Source: Mycolicibacterium sp. CH28 (lineage in GTDB: Bacteria > Actinomycetota > Actinomycetes > Mycobacteriales > Mycobacteriaceae). From it: 64,000 nt of DNA. Made by a program: the position numbers and the translations under genes. This document shows, piece after piece, positions 35,258 through 45,760 of the stretch; positions within the stretch are counted from its first letter, which is position 1; the number at the start of each line of letters is the position of its first letter. The DNA lies in the NCBI RefSeq assembly GCF_004745805.1, contig NZ_SRLQ01000012.1, positions 31,365-95,364 on the forward strand, given 5' to 3'. The notes under the pieces are model-generated. The model saw only the letters and a list, made by a program, of their open reading frames with translations. It had not been told where the DNA came from and searched no databases.

Positions 35258-36016
35258 GTGCCGTCGGTTGACCTGAACGCAGACCTGGGCGAGGGCTACG
35301 GGGTATGGGAGCTCGGCGATGACGCCGCCATGCTCGACATCGTCACCAGCGCCAACCTGGCCTGTGGTTTCCACGCCGGCAACCCGTTCGGGCTGGCCCG
35401 GACCACCCGGGCGGCGGCCCAGCGCGGCGTTCGCATCGGAGCGCAGGTGAGCTACCTTGACCTGGCCGGGTTCGGGCGGCGCTACATCGACGTGGCACCG
35501 GCGGAGCTGACCGCCGAGGTGATCTACCAGATCGGTGCGCTGCAGGCGCTTGCCCGCGTCGCCGGATCCGATGTCGGCTACGTCAAACCCCATGGCGCGC
35601 TGTACAACGCGATCGTCACTCACCGCGAGCAGGCCCGCGCCGTCGCCGAGGCGGTGCACGCCGTCGATCCCGGGCTGCCCGTTCTCGGCCTGGCCGGGTC
35701 GGTGTTCTTCGAGGAGGCCCTGCGCCTGGGCCTGCGCACCGTGGCCGAGGCGTTCGCCGACCGGGCCTACCGTCCCGACGGGCAGCTGGTTTCGCGCCGC
35801 GAAGAAGGCGCCGTACTGCACGACCCCGCACAGATCGCCGAACGCGTAATCCGGATGGTGGACTCCGGCCGGTTGCTCGCCGTCGACGGATCGACGATCG
35901 ATGTGCGCGTGGAATCTGTATGTGTGCACGGAGATTCACCGGGCGCCGTTCAGATCGCGACAGCGGTCCGCGACAGGTTGCTGGCTGACGGGGTGGAATT
36001 GGCGGCGTTCATCTGA
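35258..36016 (+). CDS. pxpA: 5-oxoprolinase subunit A (LamB/YcsF family)
   Basis: 252 residues, normal length. The family start VDLNADLGEGYGVWELGDD, then SANLACGFHAGNP, VKPHGALYNAI and FADRAYRPDGQLVSRREEGA, is unmistakable. PxpA works with PxpB and PxpC to hydrolyse 5-oxoproline to glutamate with ATP. No pxpB/pxpC gene is adjacent, so the partners are elsewhere or this copy acts alone. The stop overlaps the MBL-fold gene (TGATG). Confidence 0.92.
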   Translation: MPSVDLNADLGEGYGVWELGDDAAMLDIVTSANLACGFHAGNPFGLARTTRAAAQRGVRIGAQVSYLDLAGFGRRYIDVAPAELTAEVIYQIGALQALARVAGSDVGYVKPHGALYNAIVTHREQARAVAEAVHAVDPGLPVLGLAGSVFFEEALRLGLRTVAEAFADRAYRPDGQLVSRREEGAVLHDPAQIAERVIRMVDSGRLLAVDGSTIDVRVESVCVHGDSPGAVQIATAVRDRLLADGVELAAFI

Positions 36017-36936
36017 TGCGGCTCAAGTTCGGCAGGCCCGATATCGCCGACTACCGCGACCACTTCGACATGCCCGACGCCGACCCGGACACCGCGCTGT
36101 CGATCACCTGGCTCGGGGTGTCGACCCTGCTTGTCGACGACGGCATCTCGGCGGTGATGACCGACGGCTTCTTCTCCCGCCCACCGCTGCTCGATGTCGG
36201 CCTGCGCCGGCTGACCCCATCGGTGGCGCGGATCGACTACTGCCTCAACCGCGCCAACGTCAACCGGCTGGCGGCGGTGCTGCCCGTGCATAGCCACTAC
36301 GACCACGCCATGGACTCGGCTGTCGTGGCCGCGCGCACCGGAGCACGGCTGATCGGCGGCGAATCCACCGCCAACATCGCTCGCGGGCAAGGCCTTTCGC
36401 CCGACCACATCGTCGTGGCAACACCGGGTGAGGCGCTGACTCTCGGGCCCTTCCAGGTGACGCTGATCGAGTCGCATCACTGCCCACCCGACCGATTCCC
36501 AGGCACAATCACCGAGCCCGTCGTCCCGCCGGCGAGAGCCTCCGCCTACCGCTGCGGTGAGACCTGGTCCACCCTGATCCGTCACACGCCCAGCGATCGG
36601 CGTCTGCTGATCCAGGGCAGCGCAGGATTCCTGCCCAACGCGCTCGACGGCCGCCGCGCCGAGGTCGCCTACCTCGGGGTGGGCCAACTCGGCATCCAGC
36701 CGGAGGACTACCTGGTGGACTACTGGGAGCACACCGTGCTGGCCGTAGGCGCGCGCCGAGTCGTGCTGATCCACTGGGACGACTTCTTCCGCCCGCTGAC
36801 CGAACCGCTGCGGGCGCTGCCCTACGCCGGCGACGACTTCGACGTGTCGATGCGGGTCCTGTCGCGGCTCGCCGAGCGCGGCGGCATCGACCTGCACCTG
36901 CCGATGGTGTGGCACCGCGCGGACCCCTGGGCCTGA
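36016..36936 (+). CDS. MBL-fold metallo-hydrolase (Rv3577-like, UlaG/RomA type)
   Basis: 306 residues. VHSHYDHAMD is the metal motif HxHxDH, IESHHCPPD a further metal-binding region, and LIHWDDFF near the C-terminus the last ligand area. The N-terminus ITWLGVSTLLVDDGISAVMTDG is typical of the lactonase-like beta-lactamase superfamily branch. The substrate is unknown. It is translationally coupled to pxpA. Confidence 0.85.
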   Translation: MRLKFGRPDIADYRDHFDMPDADPDTALSITWLGVSTLLVDDGISAVMTDGFFSRPPLLDVGLRRLTPSVARIDYCLNRANVNRLAAVLPVHSHYDHAMDSAVVAARTGARLIGGESTANIARGQGLSPDHIVVATPGEALTLGPFQVTLIESHHCPPDRFPGTITEPVVPPARASAYRCGETWSTLIRHTPSDRRLLIQGSAGFLPNALDGRRAEVAYLGVGQLGIQPEDYLVDYWEHTVLAVGARRVVLIHWDDFFRPLTEPLRALPYAGDDFDVSMRVLSRLAERGGIDLHLPMVWHRADPWA

Positions 36937-36970
36937 CTCGGTGCGGCAAGCCCGCCCGTAGGGTGTTGAC

Positions 36971-37011
36971 GTGGGTTTGCACGCTGCACTTTCCGCGACG
37001 GAGCCAAGCCT

Positions 37012-37018
<7 letters not shown>
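36971..37018 (+). CDS. Leaderless 15-residue upstream ORF before arsB2 (candidate)
   Basis: TAGGGT (36959-36964), six bases, then GTG 36971 opening V-G-L-H-A-A-L-S-A-T-E-P-S-L-C and TGA 37016-37018. The stop overlaps the TTG at 37015 and the arsB2 start GTG 37012, so reinitiation or coupling could set arsB2 translation. arsB2 has no good ribosome-binding site of its own. Expression is unproven. Confidence 0.4.
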
Positions 37019-38250
<1,232 letters not shown>

Positions 38251-38251
38251 C

Positions 38252-39193
38252 TCAGCGGCGGCGCTGGCGGGCGACCTCGGCCAACACGACGCCGGCGGCA
38301 ACCGAGGCGTTCAACGACTCGGTCGGTCCGGCCATCGGAATCGACACCACCGCATCGCAATTCTCCCGAACCAAGCGCGACAAGCCCTTGCCCTCCGAGC
38401 CGACGACGACGACCAATGGCCCGGACGCGTCGAACTCATCGACGGTCGTGTCGCCGTCAGCGTCGAGCCCGACCACCTGCAGGCCGGCGTCGGCCCACTC
38501 CTTCAGCGTCCGGGTGAGGTTGGTCGCACGCGCGACCCGGACCCGCGCCGCCGCCCCGGCGCTGGTGCGCCATGCGACGGCCGTGACCGACGCCGAGCGC
38601 CGCTGCGGAATGAGCACGCCGTCGCCGCCGAACGCGGCAACCGACCGCACGATCGCACCGAGGTTGCGCGGATCGGAGATGTTGTCCAGCGCGACCAGTA
38701 GCGCCGGCTCGGCGCCGGAGGTGGCCGAGGCGAGCAGGTCGTCGGGGTGGGCGTAGTCGTACGGCGGTACCTGCAGCGCGATGCCCTGATGAAGCCCGTT
38801 GGAGCTCATCCGGTCGAGGTCGGTGCGGGGCACCTCGAGAATCGGGATGCCGCGGTCGGCAGCCAGCGTGACCGATTCGGTCAGCCGCTCGTCGGCCTCT
38901 GCACCGAGCGCGACGAACAAGGCCGACGCGGGGGCGTCGGCGCGCAGGCACTCCACCACCGGATTGCGGCCGAGAACCATCTCGGTCTCGTCGGTCGGCT
39001 TGCTCGGCCTGACCGGCGCTCGATTCGGCTTGGCGGCGCGTTTGGCCGCTGGGTGATTTGGCCGCATATGGGCCGGCGGTGTGGCGCCCCGACCTTCGAG
39101 GCCCCGCCTACGCTGACCACCGGAGCCAACGGTCGGGCCCTTCTTGGTTCCTTCTTTACGCACCGCGCCGCGGCGCCGCGAATTTCCCGCCAT
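38252..39193 (-). CDS. rlmB: TrmH/SpoU-family 2'-O-methyltransferase (RlmB-like)
   Basis: 313 residues. A basic, disordered N-terminus (1-70, rich in R/K/G/P) precedes the substrate-binding domain VLGRNPVVECLRA and the SPOUT domain: LVALDNISDPRNLGAIVRS (motif 1), VVVGSEGKGLSRLVRENCD (motif 2) and VSIPMAGPTESLNASVAAG (motif 3, trefoil knot). It methylates a ribose in 23S rRNA (G2251 in E. coli numbering) by family. ATG 39193 follows the cysS stop with no gap. It is the last gene of the carD operon. Confidence 0.92.
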   Translation of the reverse strand: MAGNSRRRGAVRKEGTKKGPTVGSGGQRRRGLEGRGATPPAHMRPNHPAAKRAAKPNRAPVRPSKPTDETEMVLGRNPVVECLRADAPASALFVALGAEADERLTESVTLAADRGIPILEVPRTDLDRMSSNGLHQGIALQVPPYDYAHPDDLLASATSGAEPALLVALDNISDPRNLGAIVRSVAAFGGDGVLIPQRRSASVTAVAWRTSAGAAARVRVARATNLTRTLKEWADAGLQVVGLDADGDTTVDEFDASGPLVVVVGSEGKGLSRLVRENCDAVVSIPMAGPTESLNASVAAGVVLAEVARQRRR

Positions 39194-40600
39194 TTACTTG
39201 CTGCCTTCGTCTCGAAGGGCCCATTGTGGACCGTCGGCGGTGTCGGTCACTTCAATACCGGCCTCGTTGAGCCGGTCGCGGATCTCGTCGGCCAGCGCCC
39301 AGTCCCGGGTCTGGCGGGCCTGATCACGGCGATTGAGCTCGGCGCGCACCAGCACGTCGACAGCCCCTAGGGCGGCCGTTGTCTCGTCCCGGGTCTCCCA
39401 CCGCTCATCAAGCGGGTCGCAGCCGAGAATGCCCATCATGGCCCGGACGTCACGGGCCTTGGCCAGCGCGGTCTCGTGATCACCGGACTCCAGCGCGCGG
39501 TTGCCGTCGGCACGCGCGGCGTGCACTTCGGCCAGCGCGGTGGGCACCGCGAGATCGTCGTCCAGTGCGGCTCCGAATTTCTCGGTCCAGGTACCTGGCA
39601 CCACCGCACCGACGCGGGTACGCACCCGATGCAGGAACTCCTCGATGCCGGTGTAGGCCTTCACTGCGTCCTGCAGCGCGGTCTCGGAGAACTCCAGCAT
39701 CGACCGGTAATGCGCGCTGCCCAGGTAGTAGCGCAACTCCGCAGGCCTAACCCGTTGCAGCACAGCCGGTATCGCCAGGACATTGCCCAGCGACTTGCTC
39801 ATCTTCTCCCCACCCATGGTGACCCAGCCGTTGTGCAACCAGTACTGGGCGAACCCGTCGCCGGCGGCACGGGCCTGGGCGATCTCGTTCTCATGGTGCG
39901 GGAAAACCAAATCCATTCCACCGCAATGGATATCGAACGCGGCACCGAGATACTCGTGGGCCATGGCCACGCATTCGGAGTGCCAGCCTGGGCGGCCCCG
40001 CCCCCACGGGGTGGGCCAGGACGGCTCGCCGGGCTTGGCGCCCTTCCACAAGGTGAAGTCGCGCTGGTCGCGCTTACCGGTGCCCGCACCTTCACCCTGG
40101 TGCACGTCGTCGATCTTGTGCCCGGAGAGGCTGCCGTACTCCGGGAAGCTCAGGACGTCGAAGTAAACGTCACCGGACCCGGTATAGGCGTGACCGGTGT
40201 CGACCAGGCGCTGGATGAGCTCGACGATCTGGGTGATGTGCCCGGTCGCGCGGGGCTCGGCCGACGGCGGCAGAACGCCGAGGGCGTCATAGGCCGCGGA
40301 GAACGCCCGCTCGTGGGTGGCCGCCCACTCCCACCACGGTCGCCCGGCATCGGCCGCCTTGGTGAGGATCTTGTCGTCGATATCGGTGACATTGCGGATG
40401 AAGGCGACGTCATAGCCCTTTGCCATCAACCAACGCCGCAGCACGTCGAAGGCCACGCCAGAGCGGACGTGGCCGATATGCGGCAGGCCCTGCACGGTGG
40501 CGCCGCACAGATAGATCGAAGCGTGACCCGGACGCAACGGCATGAAATCGCGCACGGCACCGGTGTAGGTGTCGTGGAGCCGCAGGCCGGTTGAGGTCAC
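39194..40600 (-). CDS. cysS: Cysteinyl-tRNA synthetase
   Basis: 468 residues, class I synthetase. YLCGATVQGLPHIGHVRSG contains the HIGH motif and the first zinc ligand, and GGEKMSKSLGN is the KMSKS loop. It charges tRNA-Cys and in Actinobacteria is distinct from the mycothiol ligase MshC. GTG 40600 lies 19 bases after ispF. A TAAGCT hexamer in this gap precedes the GTG by eight bases and is nearly identical to the one before lysS, suggesting an extra internal promoter. Confidence 0.95.
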   Translation of the reverse strand: MTSTGLRLHDTYTGAVRDFMPLRPGHASIYLCGATVQGLPHIGHVRSGVAFDVLRRWLMAKGYDVAFIRNVTDIDDKILTKAADAGRPWWEWAATHERAFSAAYDALGVLPPSAEPRATGHITQIVELIQRLVDTGHAYTGSGDVYFDVLSFPEYGSLSGHKIDDVHQGEGAGTGKRDQRDFTLWKGAKPGEPSWPTPWGRGRPGWHSECVAMAHEYLGAAFDIHCGGMDLVFPHHENEIAQARAAGDGFAQYWLHNGWVTMGGEKMSKSLGNVLAIPAVLQRVRPAELRYYLGSAHYRSMLEFSETALQDAVKAYTGIEEFLHRVRTRVGAVVPGTWTEKFGAALDDDLAVPTALAEVHAARADGNRALESGDHETALAKARDVRAMMGILGCDPLDERWETRDETTAALGAVDVLVRAELNRRDQARQTRDWALADEIRDRLNEAGIEVTDTADGPQWALRDEGSK

Positions 40601-40614
40601 GACGCGCCAGCTTA
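40601..40614 (-). promoter_or_regulatory. Candidate internal promoter of cysS
   Basis: Minus strand TAAGCTGGCGCGTC then GTG ACC. The same string, with one base changed, precedes lysS at 58833-58820. TANNNT followed by eight bases fits a leaderless or nearly leaderless start. Confidence 0.4.
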
Positions 40615-40619
40615 CCGGC

Positions 40620-41120
40620 CTATTCGGGGTTCTTAGGCACCGAGGCGAAACCTGGCACCACCAAAGCCGTGGCGACGGCCGCCATACCCTCGCCGCGGCC
40701 GGTCAGCCCGAGGCCGTCGGTGGTGGTCGCCGACACCGATACCGGCGCTCCCAGCAGCTCGGAGAGCACCCGCTGAGCCTCGAGGCGGCGGGGCCCCACC
40801 TTGGGGCGGTTGGCGATCACCTGGACGACGGCGTTGCCGACGATGAAGCCCGCCGCGGCGAGTAGCTCACGGACATGGGCCAGCATCTGCGCGCCGGTCA
40901 CCCCGCACCACTGCGGCTGGTCGACCCCGAACACCACGCCCAGATCCCCCAGGCCGGCCGCCGAGAGCAGTGCGTCGCACAAGGCATGGATCGCGACATC
41001 ACCGTCGGAGTGTCCCGAGCAGCCGTCGGCGCCGTCGAACAACAGGCCCAGCAGCCAGCACGGCCTGCCGGCCTCGATCGGATGGACGTCGGTGCCCAGG
41101 CCGACTCGGGGAAGCGTCAC
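40620..41120 (-). CDS. ispF: 2-C-methyl-D-erythritol 2,4-cyclodiphosphate synthase
   Basis: 166 residues, usual size. GLGTDVHPI holds the metal Asp11/His13 and GHSDGDVAIHALCDALL the third ligand and substrate loop. Makes the cyclodiphosphate of the MEP isoprenoid pathway. Its start overlaps the ispD stop by four bases, so the two consecutive-pathway enzymes are co-translated. Confidence 0.95.
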   Translation of the reverse strand: MTLPRVGLGTDVHPIEAGRPCWLLGLLFDGADGCSGHSDGDVAIHALCDALLSAAGLGDLGVVFGVDQPQWCGVTGAQMLAHVRELLAAAGFIVGNAVVQVIANRPKVGPRRLEAQRVLSELLGAPVSVSATTTDGLGLTGRGEGMAAVATALVVPGFASVPKNPE

Positions 41121-41779
41121 GAGCTCAGCAGGGCACGGGCCAGCTGGAGATCCAGCGGCGTGGTGATCTTGAACGCCAGGGTGTCCCCGTCGACGGTGTG
41201 CACCGGGGTCCCCAGGTACTCCACCAGCGAGGCGTCGTCGGTCACGAACGCGCCACCAGCCCGCTCGTAGGCGCGGCGCAGCAGCGCGGTCTCGAAACCC
41301 TGTGGGGTCTGGACGGCGCGCAGCCCCGACCGCTCGGGGGTACCGAGCACCACCCCGTTGGCGTCGACGGCCTTGATGGTGTCGGTGACCGGCAGGACCG
41401 GGATAACAGCGCGCAGACCGTCACGCAATGCGGCGACAACCCGCTTGACTTGCTCCACCGGCGTCAATGGCCGGGCGGCATCGTGAACGATGACGAATTC
41501 AGGGTCGCCGATCGCGTCGAGGGCCCGGCGGACGGTTTCTGGACGTTCCGAACCGCCCGTGACAACGGTGGCACGACCGTCGAGCAGCAATTTCGCTTCA
41601 TCGACTCGCTCGGCCGGCGCCGCGACGATGACTCGATCGACAACGCCGGCGGCGAGCAGTCCGTCGACGGCACGTTCCAACATGGTCAGGCCGCCGAGAT
41701 CCACGAAAGCTTTTGGGATTCCTGCACCCAATCGCTCACCGGATCCGGCGGCCGTGACGATAGCGACCGTTTCTGACAC
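41117..41779 (-). CDS. ispD: 2-C-methyl-D-erythritol 4-phosphate cytidylyltransferase
   Basis: 220 residues. VTAAGSGERLGAGIPKAFVDLGG is the CTP-binding loop with the catalytic Lys, VIVHDAARPLTPV the metal region, and VTDDASLVEYLG the C-terminal signature. It activates MEP with CTP. The gene lies 17 bases after carD in the carD-ispD-ispF-cysS-rlmB operon. Confidence 0.95.
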   Translation of the reverse strand: MSETVAIVTAAGSGERLGAGIPKAFVDLGGLTMLERAVDGLLAAGVVDRVIVAAPAERVDEAKLLLDGRATVVTGGSERPETVRRALDAIGDPEFVIVHDAARPLTPVEQVKRVVAALRDGLRAVIPVLPVTDTIKAVDANGVVLGTPERSGLRAVQTPQGFETALLRRAYERAGGAFVTDDASLVEYLGTPVHTVDGDTLAFKITTPLDLQLARALLSS

Positions 41780-41796
41780 TTATCCCCTCAGGGCAG

Positions 41797-42285
41797 TCAG
41801 GAGGCGGCGGCCAGCACCTCGTCGAGAATGATCTCGGCCTTGGCGTCATCGGTGTTCTCGGCCAGAGCAAGCTCGCCGACCAGGATCTGCCGGGCCTTGG
41901 CCAGCATTCGCTTCTCGCCCGCGGAAAGACCGCGTTCCTGATCCCGGCGCCACAGGTCACGCACGACCTCGGCGACCTTGTTCACATCACCGGAGGCCAG
42001 CTTCTCAAGATTGGCCTTGTAGCGGCGCGACCAGTTGGTGGGCTCCTCGGTGTGCGGTGCACGCAGGACCTGGAACACCTTGTCCAAGCCCTCCTGCCCG
42101 ACCACGTCACGGACACCCACGTACTCGGCATTCTCCGCCGGAACTCGAACGGTCAGGTCTCCCTGGGCGACCTTCAAGACGAGGTATTCCTTCTGTTCGC
42201 CCTTGATGGTCCGGGTTTCGATCGCTTCGATCAATGCAGCACCGTGGTGTGGATAGACAACGGTGTCTCCGACCTTAAAAATCAT
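41797..42285 (-). CDS. carD: CarD, RNA polymerase-binding transcription factor
   Basis: 162 residues from ATG 42285 (MIFKVGDTVVYPHHG). The N-terminal Tudor-like domain that contacts the RNA polymerase beta subunit keeps Arg25 and Arg47, and the C-terminal helical domain keeps Trp85 (EPTNWSRRYK), which wedges into the -10 edge. It stabilises open complexes at rRNA and many other promoters and is essential in mycobacteria. AGGGG precedes the ATG; a longer frame to 42345 is not needed. Confidence 0.97.
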   Translation of the reverse strand: MIFKVGDTVVYPHHGAALIEAIETRTIKGEQKEYLVLKVAQGDLTVRVPAENAEYVGVRDVVGQEGLDKVFQVLRAPHTEEPTNWSRRYKANLEKLASGDVNKVAEVVRDLWRRDQERGLSAGEKRMLAKARQILVGELALAENTDDAKAEIILDEVLAAAS

Positions 42286-42304
42286 CAGTTTCGAGCCCCT
42301 TTCA

Positions 42305-42317
42305 CAACCCGATACTA
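42305..42317 (-). promoter_or_regulatory. Candidate carD operon promoter (-10)
   Basis: Minus strand TAGTAT (42317-42312) fits TANNNT; a start near 42305 would leave a leader of about 20 bases with the AGGGG site. No good -35 was seen. The 292-base carD-lpqE gap otherwise holds only a TTGACA at 42384 on the plus strand without a matching -10. Confidence 0.35.
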
Positions 42318-42577
42318 CCACGGTGGCCCACAGCGTGCGGAACAACGATGCAGGTCAGGGGCACCGTAGGTGAATAGAGGGGGTTGACACGGTGGCGAAA
42401 GCGTGCAGCGCCTAGGCATCCACACGGCATCCGGACACCGCCGGGAACCACCCGCTCTGACCTCGGCCGTCCGGTCGGGGAACCCTCAGCTACCGCCCGG
42501 CCCCGCTACCTACTACTCTCCATAGTCGAACCGCGGCGGTGATCGCGCCGACCGCATGGGCCAAGCAGGAGGCTGCT

Positions 42578-43132
42578 GTGAACCGCTTGACGAATCGCCT
42601 CGTGGCCGCATCCGCCGGCCTGGCCGCGTGTGGCCTGGTCCTGACCGGATGCGGTTCGGGCCAGATCTCCCAGACCGCCGACCAGGAGTCGGCTGTCAAC
42701 GGCGCCACGGCAACCATCCAGAACATCGCCCTGCGCAACGTGCATATGCAGGCCGTGCAGACCGGCGACTACCTGCAGCCGGGCCGGACCGTCGAGCTGA
42801 TCTTCGTGGCGGCCAACACCTCCCCCGACGTCAACGACAAACTGGTCAGCGTCAGCTCCGACATCGGTTCGGTTGCGCTGACCGGCGATACCGCCATCCC
42901 GGCGGCCAGCTCGCTGATCGTTGGCAGCGCCGACGGGCAGGCCGGGGCTACCCCGATGGGCAGCGCGCAGCCGACGAAAGCCGAGGTGACGCTGAGCCAG
43001 CCGATCACCAACGGGCTGACCTACACGTTCACCTTCGACTTCGACAAGGCCGGCCAGGCCACCATCGCCGTGCCGATCTCGGCGGGCGGCGCGCCGCGGC
43101 AGGACGGCGATCCCGCCGGCGGTCATCAGTAG
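42578..43132 (+). CDS. lpqE: LpqE-type lipoprotein
   Basis: 184 residues from GTG 42578, with AGGAGG five bases upstream. A short lipoprotein signal, basic NRLTNR then LVAASAGLAACG and lipobox LVLTGC, places Cys25 at the mature N-terminus. The rest is a beta-rich domain (IALRNVHMQAVQ, VELIFVAANTSPDVNDKL) without known catalytic motifs. By family it is an exported lipoprotein on the outer face of the plasma membrane. It is divergent from carD and upstream of radA. Confidence 0.88.
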   Translation: MNRLTNRLVAASAGLAACGLVLTGCGSGQISQTADQESAVNGATATIQNIALRNVHMQAVQTGDYLQPGRTVELIFVAANTSPDVNDKLVSVSSDIGSVALTGDTAIPAASSLIVGSADGQAGATPMGSAQPTKAEVTLSQPITNGLTYTFTFDFDKAGQATIAVPISAGGAPRQDGDPAGGHQ

Positions 43133-43178
43133 GACTGACACGGTCCGGTCGATACGCGCAGCTGTCATACCCAGCCGC

Positions 43179-43190
43179 TAGCGTCACGGG
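43179..43190 (+). promoter_or_regulatory. Leaderless -10 of radA
   Basis: TAGCGT (43179-43184), six bases, GTG 43191, in the 58-base gap after lpqE. Confidence 0.45.
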
Positions 43191-44636
43191 GTGGCCAAGG
43201 CACGTTCGCAGTACCGCTGTTCGGAGTGCCGTCACGTCAGCGCAAAGTGGGTCGGTCGCTGCCCTGAGTGCGGGACGTGGGGCACCGTCGACGAGGTGAC
43301 CGTGGCGGCCACCGGGGGCACGGCCCAGCGCACGATCGTGCCATCCACACCCGCGGTGCCGATCAGCTCCATCGATCCCGCGCGGACCCGCCACTTCCCC
43401 ACCGGGGTCGACGAGCTCGACCGGGTGCTGGGCGGCGGCGTGGTGCCCGGCTCAGTCACCCTGCTCGCCGGCGATCCTGGCGTTGGCAAGTCCACGCTGC
43501 TGCTGGAGGTGGTGAACCGCTGGGCGCAAGCCGGGCGGCGGGCGTTGTACGTCTCCGGCGAGGAGTCGGCCGGGCAGATCCGGATGCGCGCCGAACGCAC
43601 CGGCTGCACCCATGACGAGGTGTTCCTGGCCGCGGAGTCCGACGTGCACACCGTGCTGGGCCACGTCGAGGCGGTGCAACCCACTCTGGTGGTGGTCGAC
43701 TCGGTGCAGACGATGACCGCCGGGGACACCGACGGGGTGGCAGGTGGCGTGACACAGGTGCGGGCAGTCACCTCCGCGCTGACCGCCGCCGCCAAGTCCA
43801 CCGGCGTCGCGCTGGTCCTGGTCGGTCACGTCACCAAAGACGGCGCGATCGCCGGCCCGCGCTCGTTGGAGCATCTGGTCGACGTAGTCCTGCACTTCGA
43901 GGGCGACCGCAACTCGGCGCTTCGGATGGTCCGCGGCGTCAAGAACCGCTTCGGCGCTGCCGACGAAGTCGGTTGTTTCCTGTTGCACGACAACGGAATC
44001 GAAGGCGTCGCAGACCCGTCCGGGTTGTTCCTCGACGAACGCCCGGTCCCGGTGCCCGGCACCGCGGTCACCGTGACGCTGGACGGCAAGCGACCGCTGA
44101 TCGGGGAGGTCCAGGCGCTGTTGTCGGCCGCCACGCACCAGGGTTCGCCCCGGCGCGCGGTGAGCGGCGTCGATCATGCCCGCGCGGCGATGATCACCGC
44201 GGTGGTCGAGAAGCGGGCCGGGCTGCCGATCAGCGCGATGGACATCTACCTGTCCACCGTCGGCGGCATGCGCCTAACCGACCCGTCGTCGGATCTCGCG
44301 GTCGCGATGGCGATGGCCTCGGCGGCGGCGGACCGTCCCATGCCCAACACCACCGTCGTCATCGGCGAGGTCGGGCTAGCCGGCGATCTGCGCCGGGTCA
44401 CCGGCATGGACCGCCGCCTCGCCGAAGCCGCGCGGCTCGGATTCACCACCGCATTGGTGCCGGTGGGGAGCGGACCGGCGCCCAAGGGCCTGCGGGCCAT
44501 GGAATCCGCGACAATCAACGACGCCCTGCGCGCCATGCTGGCGTTGACGGAGACCCGGTCCATCCGGTCCGTCGGGCGGTTCCGCCAGGAGGGGTCGAGT
44601 AACGACCTCGACGCAATGGACAATAGGGGGCTGTGA
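43191..44636 (+). CDS. radA: RadA (Sms) DNA repair ATPase
   Basis: 481 residues. A C4 zinc finger (Cys10, 13, 24, 27), Walker A GDPGVGKSTLLL, the RadA-specific VKNRFGAADEVG and a C-terminal Lon-protease-like domain (SAMDIYLSTVGGMRLTDPSSD). It extends and resolves recombination intermediates with RecA. The stop overlaps the GTG of disA by four bases; in mycobacteria RadA is also known to inhibit DisA, so the pairing is functional. Confidence 0.95.
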   Translation: MAKARSQYRCSECRHVSAKWVGRCPECGTWGTVDEVTVAATGGTAQRTIVPSTPAVPISSIDPARTRHFPTGVDELDRVLGGGVVPGSVTLLAGDPGVGKSTLLLEVVNRWAQAGRRALYVSGEESAGQIRMRAERTGCTHDEVFLAAESDVHTVLGHVEAVQPTLVVVDSVQTMTAGDTDGVAGGVTQVRAVTSALTAAAKSTGVALVLVGHVTKDGAIAGPRSLEHLVDVVLHFEGDRNSALRMVRGVKNRFGAADEVGCFLLHDNGIEGVADPSGLFLDERPVPVPGTAVTVTLDGKRPLIGEVQALLSAATHQGSPRRAVSGVDHARAAMITAVVEKRAGLPISAMDIYLSTVGGMRLTDPSSDLAVAMAMASAAADRPMPNTTVVIGEVGLAGDLRRVTGMDRRLAEAARLGFTTALVPVGSGPAPKGLRAMESATINDALRAMLALTETRSIRSVGRFRQEGSSNDLDAMDNRGL

Positions 44637-45742
44637 GCACAGTGAACCGGACGAACGGCTCGGGGCCGCCGACGACCGCCACGCTGCGCGAAACCATCGG
44701 ACGGCTAGCGCCGGGAACCGCGCTGCGCGACGGCCTGGAACGCATCCTGCGCGGTCGCACCGGTGCGCTCATCCTGCTGGGCTACGACGAGCGGGTCGAG
44801 ACGATCTGTGACGGCGGGTTCTCTCTGGACGTACGTTTTGCGCCGACCAGGCTGCGGGAGCTGTCCAAGATGGACGGTGCGGTCGTGCTGTCCACCGACG
44901 GCAGCCGGATCGTCCGCGCCAACGTCCAGCTGGTGCCCGATCCGACGATCCCCACCGACGAGTCGGGGACGCGCCACAGGTCGGCCGAGCGCACCGCGAT
45001 CCAAACCGGATATCCGGTGATCTCGGTCAGCCACTCGATGAACATCGTGACCGTCTACGTGGCCGGCGAACGTCACGTCGTCGCCGACTCGGCCACCATC
45101 TTGTCGCGGGCCAATCAGGCGATCGCGACCCTGGAACGCTACAAGGCTCGCCTCGACGAGGTCTCCCGGCAGCTGTCCACCGCCGAGATCGAGGACTTCG
45201 TCACCCTTCGCGACGTGATGACCGTCGTACAGCGGCTCGAGATGGTCCGCCGGATCGGCCTTGAAATCGACTACGACGCAGTCGAACTCGGTACCGACGG
45301 ACGGCAGTTGCGGTTGCAGCTCGAGGAGCTGCTCGGTGGCAACGACACGGCGCGTGAGCTGATCGTGCGCGACTACCACGCCAACCCGGACCCGCCGGCA
45401 AAGGCCCAGGTGACCGCGACGCTGGCCGATCTGGACTCGCTTTCGGACACCGAACTGCTCGACTTCACCGCGTTGTCTCGGGTGTTCGGCTACCCCTCGA
45501 CATCCGAGGCGCAGGATTCGGCACTCAGCGCGCGGGGCTACCGCGCGATGGCCGGTATCCCACGCCTGCAGTTCGCCCACGTGGATCTGCTGGTGCGCCG
45601 CTTCGGTTCGCTGCAGGGGCTGCTGGCGGCCAGCGCCAGCGATCTGCAGTCCGTCGAGGGCATCGGCGCCATGTGGGCGCGGCACGTCCGCGAAGGTTTG
45701 TCGCAGCTGGCCGAGTCGATGATCGCCGACCGGCTGGTCTAG
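44633..45742 (+). CDS. disA: DisA, diadenylate cyclase (c-di-AMP synthase)
   Basis: 369 residues. The DAC domain shows the catalytic DGA (Asp81-Ala83, SKMDGAVVL) and RHR (114-116, GTRHRSAERT). A helical linker and a C-terminal HhH DNA-binding domain (SDLQSVEGIGAMWARHVREGL) follow. It makes c-di-AMP and halts on branched DNA. It starts at GTG 44633 inside the end of radA. Confidence 0.96.
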   Translation: MSTVNRTNGSGPPTTATLRETIGRLAPGTALRDGLERILRGRTGALILLGYDERVETICDGGFSLDVRFAPTRLRELSKMDGAVVLSTDGSRIVRANVQLVPDPTIPTDESGTRHRSAERTAIQTGYPVISVSHSMNIVTVYVAGERHVVADSATILSRANQAIATLERYKARLDEVSRQLSTAEIEDFVTLRDVMTVVQRLEMVRRIGLEIDYDAVELGTDGRQLRLQLEELLGGNDTARELIVRDYHANPDPPAKAQVTATLADLDSLSDTELLDFTALSRVFGYPSTSEAQDSALSARGYRAMAGIPRLQFAHVDLLVRRFGSLQGLLAASASDLQSVEGIGAMWARHVREGLSQLAESMIADRLV

Positions 45743-45760
45743 ATCGCCGACGGCCCCGCG

